Source of the DNA: Endomychus coccineus
Taxonomy: Eukaryota; Arthropoda; Insecta; Coleoptera; Endomychidae
DNA: 64,000 nt
Reading direction: 5' to 3'
Assembly: GCA_958510875.1 (NCBI GenBank)
Contig: OY294067.1
Location: forward strand, 280,197,242 to 280,261,241
The position numbers and the translations under genes were made by a program. Shown here piece by piece: positions 22,430-34,500 of this stretch (within the stretch, counting starts at the first letter, position 1; the number at the start of each line of letters is the position of its first letter). The notes beneath the pieces are model-generated. The model saw nothing but the letters and a program-made list of their open reading frames with translations, made no database searches and was not told the DNA's origin.

Positions 22430-22805
22430 ACAGCAAAAAAAAAGACGTTGTTATTTGTTCAGTGACATTTCGACCATATTTTTTTGGTCTTCATCAGGCT
22501 TGCAAATATAACATCATTCCTAAGATGTTGAAATTACATATATGGCAAATAAAAACATAAAAACATAAACCTGGAAAATACTTGATGAAATTAATTAACC
22601 ACTTAGGTAGTAGCGAGAGGTCTACAGGGGTTGACTTGATGCTCCAATTCTTAATTAATTTCCAGCTTTATGTTTTTGTTTTTATTTGCCATATACGTAG
22701 TTTCAACATTTTAGCAATGATGTTATATTTGGAAGCCTGAAGAAGACCAAAAAAATATATGGTCGTAACGTCGCTAAACAGATTACAACGTCTTGTTTTT
22801 GCTGT
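22430..22805. repeat. Second PLE-type terminal repeat, inverted pair
   Basis: 22430-22560 and 22670-22805 are inverted copies of each other. The left (minus strand) reads CCTGATGAAGACC, a long A/T loop, then GGTCGAAATG. The right (plus strand) has CCTGAAGAAGACC...GGTCGTAACG. These are hammerhead-like core boxes of a PLE family different from that at 12960. Stem I and III pairing is not convincing. Confidence 0.55.
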
Positions 22806-22989
22806 CCTATTCCCGCCAATTTTTTACTGACTTGTTACAATCCATTTCTTTTATCTTGAATAATTTATACACTTCGCTGACGAAGTCCGAAGAGTATATG
22901 CATTTACTCAAGCTATTTCTAAAATCGTTAAAAGGAGTCGTAGGACAAACAATTCTTCATCATAGCATTTCCGTCACGAAATGCTTGCC

Positions 22990-23335
22990 TACAAGATAAT
23001 TCACAAACGAAAGGTTCTATCATTTATTGAGAAAAAATTATTTGCTGTTCGGTGACGAACCCTTTTGTTTTCAGGGAAATCGTGTGATAAACAGACACTT
23101 TTGTGAAAGGGTTGAAATCAAAAAAAAACATAACTCCCAGAGTATAGGTACATTGAATCGATTCAAAGCTTTTACAGTAAATTGCTGCTTCCCCAAATTT
23201 CAACAAAATCGTTCAAAAATAACAAAAATAATTTGTTGAAGTGAACTTATAATCGGCCCCCATCCGGTAGGCTCGAGTTCGATTCCCAGAAACAGAAAAT
23301 TTGTTTTTGTAATAACATTTTCTCAAAAACATCAT
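22990..23335 (+). repeat. Dispersed repeat family A, copy 2
   Basis: Homologous to 8150-8535. It ends in GAGTTCGATTCCCAGAAAC (box B-like) and the AATAACATTTTCTCAAAAAC tail. Family B (23498-23738) follows 160 bp downstream. Confidence 0.5.
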
Positions 23336-23497
23336 ACTAATTTATGATGAATGATTTATTTCATAATCTTCACAAAAATGCGGAGATTTCTTGTAGCATT
23401 TGAAACAATATATATAAAAATCAGTAACCAAATCAAATGATTTGCGAAGAATAGCTTTCATCTATTCTCCAAGCGGCAACACTAGTTTATATAAATT

Positions 23498-23738
23498 TTT
23501 GTTTTTACTCTCTATTGCATATTCCATGAAATACATACACATTTTTTCTCGTTTTCAGTTAATTTTATAACAAATAAGGATTAGCGATTATTTTCTCATA
23601 TAAAATGTACATGTATACATATTGAACCCTGGAAATTTCGCACAGACTTTGGACAAACAAGAGCGAACGGTATTTGAAAAATATATACACGAGAACCGTT
23701 AATCCATTTCACTTTTTTTCACAATTACGAAAGAAACC
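23498..23738 (+). repeat. Dispersed repeat family B, copy 2
   Basis: Matches 15246-15463, with a ~27-bp extra segment before the shared 3' end at GAAAGAAAC. Confidence 0.8.
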
Positions 23739-25930
23739 ATGTATTAGAACAGCGATAAACTTGACCAGAGTGCCCCCTAGCACGAGTTATGGTATAACTC
23801 GTGACTATAACTTAGCGCCAGCTAGATCTCTGTGAAATTAATGTGCTTCTGTAATCCGGAATAATGGTCACGTATAGATAAAGAACTCTCCAATGTAATG
23901 TAGTAGATTTAGGCCAGAGAGTGATGTTTCCGCATTTATCACAGCAGCTTTACTCCAGAAGTCCCATCAATATCTTTGAAAAAATGTTGCGATTGTTAAG
24001 GTGACATCGAGACGTTTCACAGTTTATTACTCAGTTGGTTAGGTTCAAACAATCCGTAATACAAATAAATTCTTATCATTTTTCAATGTTGTTACTAGGC
24101 CCAATTTAACGTACTTCTAATATTATGTTATAAAATTATTATTCAGTGAAGAATGGGCAATGCGTGTCTGTGCCACTGTCTTGTTCCCTTGAAATTTTGT
24201 TAAGGACAGTAACTTTTGGAACATGTTAATTTGGAGCAACAAACTATTTAATAATTTGTTAATTTGCGCAGATATTCTTATACATCACCTAAAAATGAAA
24301 ACTATTATCCCAAAATGAATGTACAATTATCCGAAGAAAAAATAAATTATCTTGAAAAATTGTACCGAGGCGAGTTGACCTTTTATTATTAAAGTGGAAC
24401 TTATTATAGGACCCCAAAAGCGTCGTTAGTCGATATTGAGTTTAACAAGTTGGTAAAACTTCAGTGTTAAGAAAGAGGAGAAAGATAGATATAAGCTAAC
24501 CTAACCACAAACTAGTGGAAATTTTGAATTCTAAACTGATTTTTAGTTTTTTAGACAGATTGGACGTAGCTATTTATCGGAGAGTGAGTTTATCGAAATC
24601 TAAATACGGTGCTAATTTGTAAATTTGTAAGTGTATGCAGTACAACATTTTCCTGCATCCTTAAGAAAGGGAAATTTTTTCTAACTTTCAATATCAAGAG
24701 GAAACATGGATGTTCAAAGATGGTCATTCCTGGCAAGATCCTAGCACTAAAACTATGCAAACGATTAAAATTGGTGGCGCATAGTATATTGTCTTGTATT
24801 GTATTGTATATGGTTGGTCAGCAAGTTTTATTCCTGTTTCCGAAAAAAAATTTCTTCGAAACAAAAAGAATGTCGACCATCATAGAGAAATGAATCAAAA
24901 CAAATTCCTGCACAGGTTACACTTTCTACTTTAATTGAAATTAGAAGAATCCTCAACCGGCGTTATGGATAAACAATGCTAGTTCACAATATTGTAACGA
25001 ATGAGATGTCAATAACTGCCTCCCATTAATGTGATATACAGGAATTGTGAAACAGAAATAATAATATACACTATGATAACACCTTCTTGAAACTACAGTA
25101 TACAACAACCAGGATACGTAGCTGATAATGTTCTTTGAAAGATACGGACATCGAGTACTTGCAGTTTTGAACACATCTGGGATATAACTAGAAGCTAGTA
25201 CATGGATCATATTAGTACAGAAGATAGTTCGACAGAAATATCAATCACTATTTGGAACGACACTAGGGAAAGCAACACCAAAAACATAGGCAAAGACTAT
25301 TTGACAAAATGATAAAGTGATTAATTTGTTGGTCATCTCTAACATCCATGTCCGGTATAAATACTGGCGAGTTTACTTGAATTGTCTTATTTTCGTGTTC
25401 CTGAAGTATTGCCCATTATTTATTCTACATATTATTTTAGTAAGAAAATCTATCTCCTTTCCCTTAACCTCATTAAATATAATACTTGCCATTTTCATCT
25501 TCTTACATCTAACCATTACATACCTGTAACAAAAAAATCCATTAGAAATCATAATCAAGCAAGATAACATCATTTTACATTTCGTCAGTTATTAGTACAG
25601 GAAAATATTTGTTCTTGCAACTATAATCTTTCGACTATGAATACGCATATAATGTAAACGTCCTCCTAGTCTTGAATCATAAGAATTTTTACAAGTTAAA
25701 AGGAACAAATAATGATTATGGAACTCAACATACATACAAAAGCATCAAATCAATGTACTCAAGCGCCACATTGATATTTTGAAAACTTAATACATATTTC
25801 GGAAACTAGTTTGGCATCTTCAAGAACAAAAGAATACATCGTTCCATTCTAATTGTCGAAATCTATATTCAGATTCTTATGTGATATTTGATACATTATT
25901 ACAAATGAAATATAATATTCAGACGTATTC
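23739..25930. other. Intergenic, nothing firm
   Basis: There is a small perfect hairpin at about 23781-23801 (ACGAGTTAT/ATAACTCGT). A PLE-like GAAGATGCC...CCGAAAT block lies on the minus strand at about 25787-25830. The open frame 24609-24893 has no recognisable domain. Confidence 0.3.
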
Positions 25931-25932
25931 TA

Positions 25933-26807
25933 GTGGAGTAAATCTGGCAAATGGTTGGCGAAAATCTTACGATGCTTAGCGACCCGGTGGAGAATGTTTG
26001 TTGTGGTACCAATAACAACCCCCTGAAATTTCTATTTCCCAAAGTGGGTGCAACCCTTTTTATTGACATTTTTAAGGGTAGTTTAGCAAAAAACAATTAA
26101 TATCTCGGGTTGTATTAAAAATTAAGAAGCCAAAGTAGAACCCTTCCATTGTCAATGTCCAAGGAACTTCCAGTCTAAATATAGGCTAGAAAAAAATAAT
26201 TAAAAAATGAGTTCCATGACATAAAACTATATGCAAATACCTACATTTTCCCGCAAAGCAGATCCAGATCGGATGTAAATGACATGAGATATCTTAATTT
26301 GAAAAATAACTAAAAAATTGACTTAAAGTTGAAATTCTAATAAACTATTTAATATTTTCACTTGAAATTTAGAGGGTAGTTTTGAGACCGTAACACCTAT
26401 CTTCAGTCGGAATTTCAGCCAAATCGGTTGAAAAATGACCGAGTTAGCCGTTACGCAAGATTTCTTGCATATATGAGTATATATATATATATCCATTACG
26501 GGGAGGGGGGAGGTCGGATCAACTTGAAATTTGGACTGGAGGTTCCTTGGACATTGACAATAGAAGGGTTCTACTTTGGTTTCTAAATTTTCAATACAAC
26601 CAGAGATATTAATTTTTTTTTTTGCTAAACCACCCTTAAAATGACAAAAACCCCTTTTTGACCAAAAAAAAGGGGGTTGCACCCACTTTGGGAAATAGAA
26701 ATTTCAGGGGGTTGTTATTGGTACCCTAACAAACACTTTCCACCGGGTCGCTAAGCATCGTAAAATTTTCGCCAACTTTGCCTTTTTTCTCGCCAGATTT
26801 ACTCCAC
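25933..26807. mobile_element. Fold-back MITE-like element with ~270-bp inverted arms, TA target site
   Basis: The left arm (25933-26185) and right arm (about 26525-26807) are inverted copies, with termini GTGGAGTAAATCTGGC at both ends. Each end is flanked by TA (25931-25932 and 26808-26809), as for Tc1/mariner-type insertion. The arms include a run complementary to GGGTTGCACCCACTTTGGGA. There is no transposase. A frame on the minus strand (26323-26682) is simply arm and spacer sequence. A short TA run is at 26479-26492. Confidence 0.85.
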
Positions 26808-26809
26808 TA

Positions 26810-28230
26810 TTGATGTAAACTAATTATAAAGCGGTTCATTCTTCAGACCCATATCAAAACATCACCAATTGAAGACCACAACAAGCTCAAACACGAACGA
26901 AATGAAGTTGAAATGAGTAAATTTACTATATCTACTGTATTTTTTACGTATCGAGGTATGAAAATCAAATCTTTGAACATTTAGTCAGTCAGTTCGCAAG
27001 AATATCACTATAATTCAAGATTAAACTAATAATAACACAACATTCAAATAACAAGACCATTTTGCTGTTTGTTCTTCCGAAAATTAAATAATGACAGAGA
27101 CAATAATTAACTTAGACCCTACTTGTACACCCTCTCTTGTAATAATATCTCAATGTTAAAATTCATCTGTGATGTTTGAATGAGTTAATATAACAGCTGC
27201 ATCGTTCAAATAAAACAGGACATTCCTTGACTATGATTCATTGTTTGTGTAGTTATTCCAGAATCGTTAAACTGGGCTCGCTTTAAAGCCCGTTTGTGAA
27301 GAGAATATTCGAGTAGTTTACAATGCCCCGTATAATTGTGAGTTATTACAGTTCCAATTACTCCCACAAGATCCAGTCCCTGGAACTTCGATAATTAACC
27401 ATTTTAATGTCCATACTTTCTTCGCTACTGCCGGAAACGTTAAATGAAACAGGAAGAATTTTATCAGGCAATTTTCAGTGAAATATTCAAACGCTCGATT
27501 CTTATAGACGATTTACGTGAAGGAACTTTCGCAATAATTAATGGTGTTAAGGAATTAACTCTAATTTCCTACGATAAGGTGTCAATTTAACTACAATTTT
27601 CACAAACTGTATCTCGGAAATATATTATAGTTGGTTCGAAACCAACTGGCACTAACAGTAAACAAAGGCACGTGCAAGATAATAATCGCCAGGATCGCAC
27701 TTAGGTTTAGGTTTCTTATGTCTCCAACATCTATCCGTGTATAATAATCTGTAAACTTATAGCAAAAGGATCGCCAAAGATGCTAATACCATCTTAGGTT
27801 TTATCGCTTTATTAGAACACCTACACACATAACGGTTCATAACTAAGAACTGATTCCTCACTGATTAATCATGATTTATGATGCATTAACTTCTAATAAT
27901 TAATTCTGATTATATTTATAATTGCTTATGACAACTCTATCCTAATCTAGAAATACTTCTCCTTTCTTATCATTATACATTGATGTTGAAACATCATTCA
28001 TGTTGATGATGTATCAACAATAAGGTAACCTTGCTTAGGTTGCACTATTACACATATGGTCCACTTTGTTTGTTATATAACCTTATTATATAACATGTGA
28101 ACAATCAAACAAGCAGAGAAATGTTCGGGATTTAACTAATTTGGGACTTATTAAAGATATTATTATTCCGTGTGATCTATTGTAGCTCAACTCTAACTAT
28201 AGTTAGCAAGTTCAGACATTTCATAAAGTC
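26810..28230. other. Intergenic, nothing recognised
   Basis: No coding or repeat signal. A short imperfect palindrome, TTATATAACCTTATTATATAA, is at 28074-28094. Confidence 0.4.
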
Positions 28231-28440
28231 GATGATTTTGCTGGTTGAAGTTTTGTTCGGGTCTTCTGCTAGGAGATGTGTCTTATCTCAGAACTAATTT
28301 CCCGCCAGCTGGGCGGTCACAGAGAACGTGTTCTGCCGTTTCATCATCCTCATCATTCATGAGCCGACAAGCCTCGAAGTGAAACATGCAACACCGCATA
28401 TCTCCTTAACCGTAATCCCATGCTCTAAGGGACAGTCGCT
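28230..28440 (-). pseudogene. LINE C-terminal zinc-knuckle fragment
   Basis: On the minus strand the trace ACRLMNDEDDETAEHVLCDRPA matches the C-terminal cysteine/histidine motif of RNase H-bearing LINEs (C-x2-C, acidic run, E-T-A-x-H-x-x-x-x-C). The second Cys is changed to Asn (CRLMN). Only about 60 residues survive, with stops on both sides. Confidence 0.6.
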
Positions 28441-28574
28441 CTAATACACGCAAAGGCTACCTTTACAATATGTTTTAATATATACATCGCATCGTTTACA
28501 ATTTTTGTATTCAAATTTGAACATGTTACATCATAAAACTGGATTTTCTTCGAATTTGATAGTACTTTATCCTG

Positions 28575-29690
28575 CAAATTTGGAACGTTAAAATGATAAA
28601 GTAGCCCTCAAAGTATTCAATGAATTTGTTATATAGGCTCTACTTCAATTTGGTTGAAATATAGAGGATTCCAAATCCACAGCCCAGATAATAAATATCG
28701 AGGTGCATATCGCAGGCTAAAATTGGTACACCATACTTCCACTTCTTAAAGAACTTTCAAATACTTCCACTACGTACCACAAACTTTCACACAACTTCCA
28801 CTAACATCCATGGACTTCACATCTTTCGAGAGGCTATATTACGTCGGTGGATAAATGTCTTAAGCTGTACCAAACAACTAGAGACATTATAAGTGTAGGT
28901 ACTCTTTTGCGAAAACTTATTGGACATTTTAACAGTAGGTACATTGAAAAATGTATAAATGAAAAATCAACAATTTAGATACACTTTAGGTAAAATAACT
29001 AACACAACATAATTATTTCTTAATTATCTCACATTTACATGAAATTATATTTCTATATAGATTTTTCTAAGATCAGTTCTTGATATCTGAAGTGGATTGC
29101 AACCAACCATGTTCACTGGAACATTGAAATACATGTTTTACCTCGTGTTTTGTCTGTACCTATATCGCCAGTAAAAGCATCCTAAATTTTCTATCAAGAA
29201 TTTTACTGAGGCAAACTATTTATAATAAGCTTTATATGTAACATTGAATCGTAGGAAACCGCATAATACTGTTCCTGTTCTACAGTAATAAGATCAGGTC
29301 GGTTTGGAACTGCACCTTCTTCCTCCAGCACCTCTTTATTTAATTTTTTTGAAAGAGAATCGCATGCGTAAATGAACAGAAACTTTCACGCACTTCCACT
29401 GACTTCCTTTAACATTCAGTGACTTCCGAGAACTTCCATGTTCTTGTACGCCAAATTTCCACTTTGCCCCTAGATAAATATTACATTGACTTGATGGAAA
29501 ATAAGGAATGTAAAAACTCCCCTCAAAAGGCAAAGATTAACTTGATGCAAAATAATGAATGTAAGAACTGCCTCAAGAGGCAACGATCAAGGGTCATTTT
29601 CCAGGGACCTATCGTCAAAGGTTACTTCGTGGATGATTCTTATTACAAGTTTAAACAAAATTTATCAAACTAATTAGATACGTGGATTAG
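28575..29690 (+). repeat. Dispersed repeat family C, copy 1, split by an insertion
   Basis: 28575-28698 matches 32094-32210, and 29474-29690 matches 32205-32365. Shared blocks include GGAACGT, CTCAATTTGGTT-like, ATTCCAAATCCACAG, then TTGACTTGATGGAAAATAA. The 775 bp between the halves are absent from copy 2. An inner ~60-bp direct repeat is visible at 29490-29590 (GGAATGTAAAAACT / GAATGTAAGAACT). Confidence 0.75.
28699..29473. mobile_element. 775-bp non-autonomous insertion (hAT-like) with 8-bp target duplication
   Basis: Flanked by ATAAATAT at 28691-28698 and 29474-29481. Ends are CGAGGTGCA (left) and, on the minus strand, CTAGGGGCA (right), a weak inverted repeat. Many ACTTCCAC-type motifs crowd both ends (28735-28815 and 29385-29465), like hAT subterminal repeats. 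No coding capacity. The 8-bp duplication and subterminal motifs suggest hAT; the superfamily is an inference. Confidence 0.65.
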
Positions 29691-32090
29691 TCTGGCTGTA
29701 AATAAACCGAAATCGACACATACTGCTCGGGTTCACCTGACCAAAAAATCCCCTGATACCAAATTTCAGATAATTTGGATCAAAAGAGCCCGATATATTC
29801 CATGTGTTATAAAAGACATTCCATTTGTTAATTGAAAATGGTTTTCATTGTTTATTAATAGTAATAATCATGAGCCCCCTTTTTTTTCTGACTGATGATG
29901 TGTAAGACATCCCGAAACATGATGCAAAAAGAATGTTGCATATTCGTGCGGTGCCCTATTTTTACACACTTTTGACTGGACAACTAGGCAAGCAAGAGCT
30001 TTTTTTACAGTTCCATATCGATCTTGAATTCGAAACGGTAGGAGCCAATCGCTTATAGAGCCGCTTGGCTCTAGGGTCGCGCTAAGACGTCGGTAATATT
30101 GAATAAAAATTGTGAGTTCCAATCTTGTTACCAGTTTGGTGAAACAAATAAGTATCCAAACAAAACTCAATTAGGTACAACATATTTTTCGAACATCACA
30201 ATCAGATAGGTAAATAAAAAGCTTGACCGAGCAAAGTCACTTACTAACTAATCCGTCTCTGCCTGTTTCTGTATTTCATTTAAATGGATTAAGTATTGTA
30301 ATAAACGAATAACTGTTACGAAACCTATTAAAATTCTTCATAATATATAAACTTATTCATTATTTACTCATTTCCCGCGGCTATAGAATGCAGGAATAGT
30401 TCAACAACTAAACATAATTCATGTTTCTACAAATGCACAGTTTCAGTAATGGAGTCCAAGCCTTTTTATTTGAACATCACGATGTGAAACGTTGGCTGCA
30501 GCATTTTTGCAGTAAGAACGTTCATGTCGCGCGCCTAGCGGAGGTCAGTAAAATCTACATACTAATGGTAAATATTTGCCAACACATATGGTGCATATTT
30601 ACTGCATTCCTTTACTATGCTCTCGCTGTGCACTTCCCGATATGAAGCTGCATGTTTTATTCATGTGTTATGTCATTTGAACACTGAGTTTTACGACCAC
30701 AATCGTCAACGTCTATAGCCTGGGATTTGGGTCAACAATGCGTATAATGTTTGCTAGATGAAAGAGCTGTTTGTAGTCTGCTAATGTCGAAGTTTGTTTA
30801 TTATCATCACATGTGAGGTTATATTCGGTAGTTACTTGAGATTATTAAAACAGACGTAAAAAGTGAATATAATACTTGAAAGGCATAATGGAGCAGCAAA
30901 GTTCGTATTATATAATTCATCAGGATCTATTCGTGTCACTTTTATGAATCATTTATGTGAATATGATGCTCATATAAGATTAAATATAAGTACCACGAAC
31001 ATTTGAAGATTAATTTCGTAATAGTAGGTATATATATTATATCAAAGAACTAGTTTCATTAGGCCTGACGATTTGAGCGCACGTGTTCAATCAAGTTTGG
31101 GGAATGATCACAAAGAGAGAGTCTCCCGAAGATAAAGTGAACTAAATGTCTAAAGAAACCAGTTTTTCATTCATTTTTTCTATTCCCCATTTTCAAAATT
31201 TTTTTTACATACAATGTTGAAGGCCTCTGAAACTAGTAGTGAAAAAACAAAGAAGCCACTCGAAGTTTCGATTCTTACAGTTTAGAGTTTACTATAATCT
31301 TTAGTATAGAGTTTCTACCGATAGTTAGTGCTGCTGTAAGTGAACTAAAAGTCAGGCCGTGTCAGTCGACTTGAGTTTGAGTGCATTGCATATTGTTACA
31401 ACCCGCTATAATAGCGCTTTACGTGTTCCTCCTGTAAAAAAAATACAATGCGTCTGGCCAATACCCTCTATATACACAAGGTCCAAACGTCGACTACAAA
31501 GATAAGCGTGTGACGTCTTCAACAAAAGGCTTGGAATAGAGATGAAGTTTACGACAGTTCTGTTCAGTCTTAATGATGCATGGACAGTATTCAGTGTGAC
31601 GGGTGATAAACATTAGCATTTAACAGAGTTTGACCTGTTTCTTGTGGAAAATTATATATTGCACCTATTCCTTTGGTGTCCTTGTGTAATTGGAAAGTAT
31701 TTTCACCTGTAAATAAGCGTGTATGAGAGTGTTATGACTGAATAAAGTACGTTGCAAAATGGCTTCCTATATGAATGTTTGTGTTGATAAAAATTTAAAA
31801 TTTCGTTTTCTATCAGAACTGAATACATTGCAGGCGACTTGCAAGGAAAGATATTCTCCAAATACTATTTTTTTATCCTCACTTGAAACACATTTAGTCC
31901 ACACGCGTATACGTTTTTGAGAAGTTCAAATGTATTAATTTTGCCGCATCTAACCATTATAAAGGCAGTTTCTAATGTATGCGGACCGATCCGGTTGTAG
32001 AAGAAAGACAAGTGTTCCTTACATACGGCCAAAATCTATTTACATTTTTAAATAAAAATGAAAATTGCATGAACTAGAACATGATAAATA
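29691..32090. other. Intergenic, nothing recognised
   Basis: Frames at 29868-30170 (minus) and 30421-30645 (plus) have no recognisable domain. No repeats matched elsewhere in the window. Confidence 0.35.
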
Positions 32091-32093
32091 CAG

Positions 32094-32365
32094 CTTTGGA
32101 ACGTCAAAATATTGAAGTTGTCTTCAAGGTATTCAATGAATATGTTATACAGGCTTTACTCCAATTTGGTTCAAATATAGAGCATTCCAAATCCACAGGC
32201 CAGTTTATAAATGAATATTATATTAACTTGACGGAAAATAATGAACATGAAAACCCCTCAGAAGGCAACGAATAAGGGATTTTTCCAGGAATCTACGTTA
32301 AAGGTAACTTCGATTCGTAAGTCAAATTTTTTACAAATTCATCAAGTTGGTTAGATTAATGGAAG
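32094..32365 (+). repeat. Dispersed repeat family C, copy 2 (uninterrupted)
   Basis: Holds the same blocks as copy 1 in one piece and so represents the empty site for the 775-bp insertion. The short frame it contains (32081-32275) is not a recognised gene. Confidence 0.75.
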
Positions 32366-32535
32366 TTTCTCTCTCCCTCTCTAACCATTTAGGTGCCCGC
32401 CACCAGCAACGGTCAATTGAAATGATTTAAAAAGAGTACAATTCGATACTCAAATATATCATAAACAAAATATAACTAACAAGTTGAAATACAAAATAAA
32501 AATCAAACAAAAATATGAAGATGATTTACAAAAAG

Positions 32536-32935
32536 CTGTGATGTATTGATCACGTGTCTTCCCTCACTGTTTTGAGGGTTGAAATATAAATGATAGGAAC
32601 AGAAAATATATTTATTAGAAATGATTTATAAAACGCCAATGATAGACGTTAAATTATATACTCTATGTTACATTGAAATTTTATCCAAATGGACTACATA
32701 ATATTTTTCACAACTCTAGGTTACCGACACCTGCTGTCAGGTTGACTTTTATAATATAGCATTGTTAATGTCACATGAACTATCAAAATGCACCAGAGAA
32801 TCAAGAAGTCTGGACTTCTTGCATAGAATAAAGACGTCACATCACATGGATCTTCAAATGTGAATTTCGGGCACCTCTAAAGGTTAAATATATACGTGTT
32901 ATATATATTCACAACTTATAACATAGCGAATTACA
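32536..32935 (+). repeat. Dispersed repeat family D, copy 1
   Basis: Starts with AGCTGTGAT...TTGATCACGTG, then CTTCCCTCAC. It continues through GGAACAGAAAATATATTTA and ends with the ATTTCGGGCACCTCTAAAGG / GTTATATATATTCACAAC blocks. Related copies are at 41393-41770, 51455-51790 and 52100-52640, and the flank of the array at 49090. Confidence 0.6.
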
Positions 32936-32961
32936 AACACATATCTTGTAAGAAGTCAATA

Positions 32962-33082
32962 GACAAAGTTTTGGTTCTCCAGGTTGGATAGTGGCATCAC
33001 GTCTATTAGTCTCAGAAACAGCTGACAGAGACTAATATACGTGTTGTCTCTGTTCAACATGGAGAACCAAAACTTTGTCAAC
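32962..33082. repeat. Long hairpin (~52-nt arms)
   Basis: GACAAAGTTTTGGTTCTCCA at the left pairs with its complement at the right, and pairing continues inward through the TATTAGTCTC region to a small loop around CAGCTG. A single imperfect stem of about 50 bp. It could be a tiny MITE or a small-RNA hairpin. Confidence 0.8.
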
Positions 33083-34500
33083 GAATAACGACTAACACGA
33101 CATTTTGTCTACGAATGATTATGTTCGCTTTTTGTTTAATATCGTATCCAAATCCACGGATTCAAACTCTCCCGATACTCATAATCAATCTGGTTTTTAT
33201 TATTTTCAATATATTCATTTAAATTCTCGTTCACTCAAAAACCATGTGTGAGTGTCGACCAATAAATCCATAAAACGTAGGATGGTATAATTCACGAACA
33301 TCCACAACCTGGACCCTTCACAAGGTTTACATGACGTCACCTGGAAATTCCCTGCCAGTTCTAACATCACATTCGGCCACGTCCTTAATGTACCTTTGAA
33401 CCAGAGGCTAGTTTAACACAGGTGAGATTAAAGAACCTGCAGTCGCAGGTATAGGTTCGGTGGACCAGACCGACCCTGATGACGTGCACTTTCAGAAAAT
33501 AAACTCTTTGTATATTCATTTCTTACTTGAGAATATGATTCAACAATAATATCATTATAATTTAACTTCTGTTTTGAACTCGATGCCGATAGAACTGTCG
33601 GCGATACTTACATTACATTATATTGTGTGCTCTCAACAGTAAATTGGCAATGAGAATATATATTATGTTGCAAACCTCGAACCACAACCTGTGCCTCGCG
33701 TGTGAATAGATTCCTCTATACAATATTTATTTGCTCTCACATAATTTCTAGTAGTAAGTCAAAAGCAAATTCCATGTATTTGCGAAAATGCATGTTAATT
33801 TTCGTTAGTAGTTCTTTGTAGATGTGCACCTACTAGTATCTATCCTCAATGTTTCAGACGCCGCAAACATACTCAAAGCTATAAAATAACTTCATATCTC
33901 ACTCACCGAGATGGAAACCTACGTTCATAGGGAACTCGAAGTTTCATACAACCTTGAATAAATATCTCTCTACATGTAACACCATTCAGTTAAGTTTATC
34001 CACTGATTGACTTATCTGGAGATTATCTGAGATGATTCTGAGTAAAACAGTTTGTTAATTATGAATATAGCAAATGTTTGTGAGAAGATTTTGTATACTC
34101 ATGGTTAAATTATATAATTGTCCATTGAATTATACTATTACCTATGTGATGTGTGTTTGTGCAATGGAAGTTAATAGGAAAAGAAAATGAGGTCCCACCC
34201 CATCCATCGCTCATGTGATGAGCGATCAAACTATTGACAAATTTTAAGCTGGAATTATCTTCAGAGTGAGGCTGCGGTTTCATCCACATTAATTAAATTC
34301 AGAGGTTCCTTCGACTTAGCCCTCTTGAATGCATTTAACTTAATAATAAAATAGGACGAAATGACTTTCGAAAGCACAGATACACGGACGTCACAAACAT
34401 ATATCTAGTATAACTAGTGGCAGTCGCATCAAACAGTCCGAAAAAAAAGAAAGAGGAAATGATAACCATAATAAGCGCCAGTGGACAGCACCAACGGCTC
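33083..34500. other. Intergenic
   Basis: Small hairpins at 33437-33450 (CCTGCAGTCGCAGG) and 34206-34226 (ATCGCTCAT/ATGAGCGAT). The 33290-33490 stretch is richer in G/C, but I recognise no gene in it. Confidence 0.3.

Noticed and set aside
24609..24893. 94-residue Cys/Lys-rich open frame
   Set aside because: No signal peptide pattern or family match, and composition is that of an AT-rich random frame.
26323..26682. 119-residue minus-strand open frame
   Set aside because: It lies across the spacer and arm of the fold-back element, and its inverted counterpart has no open frame.
29868..30170. 100-residue minus-strand open frame
   Set aside because: No family resemblance and no repeat or gene context. 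Probably chance.
33380..33480. Exon-like stretch ending CACAGGTGAGATT
   Set aside because: A donor-like motif alone. There is no open frame with protein character and no matching acceptor.
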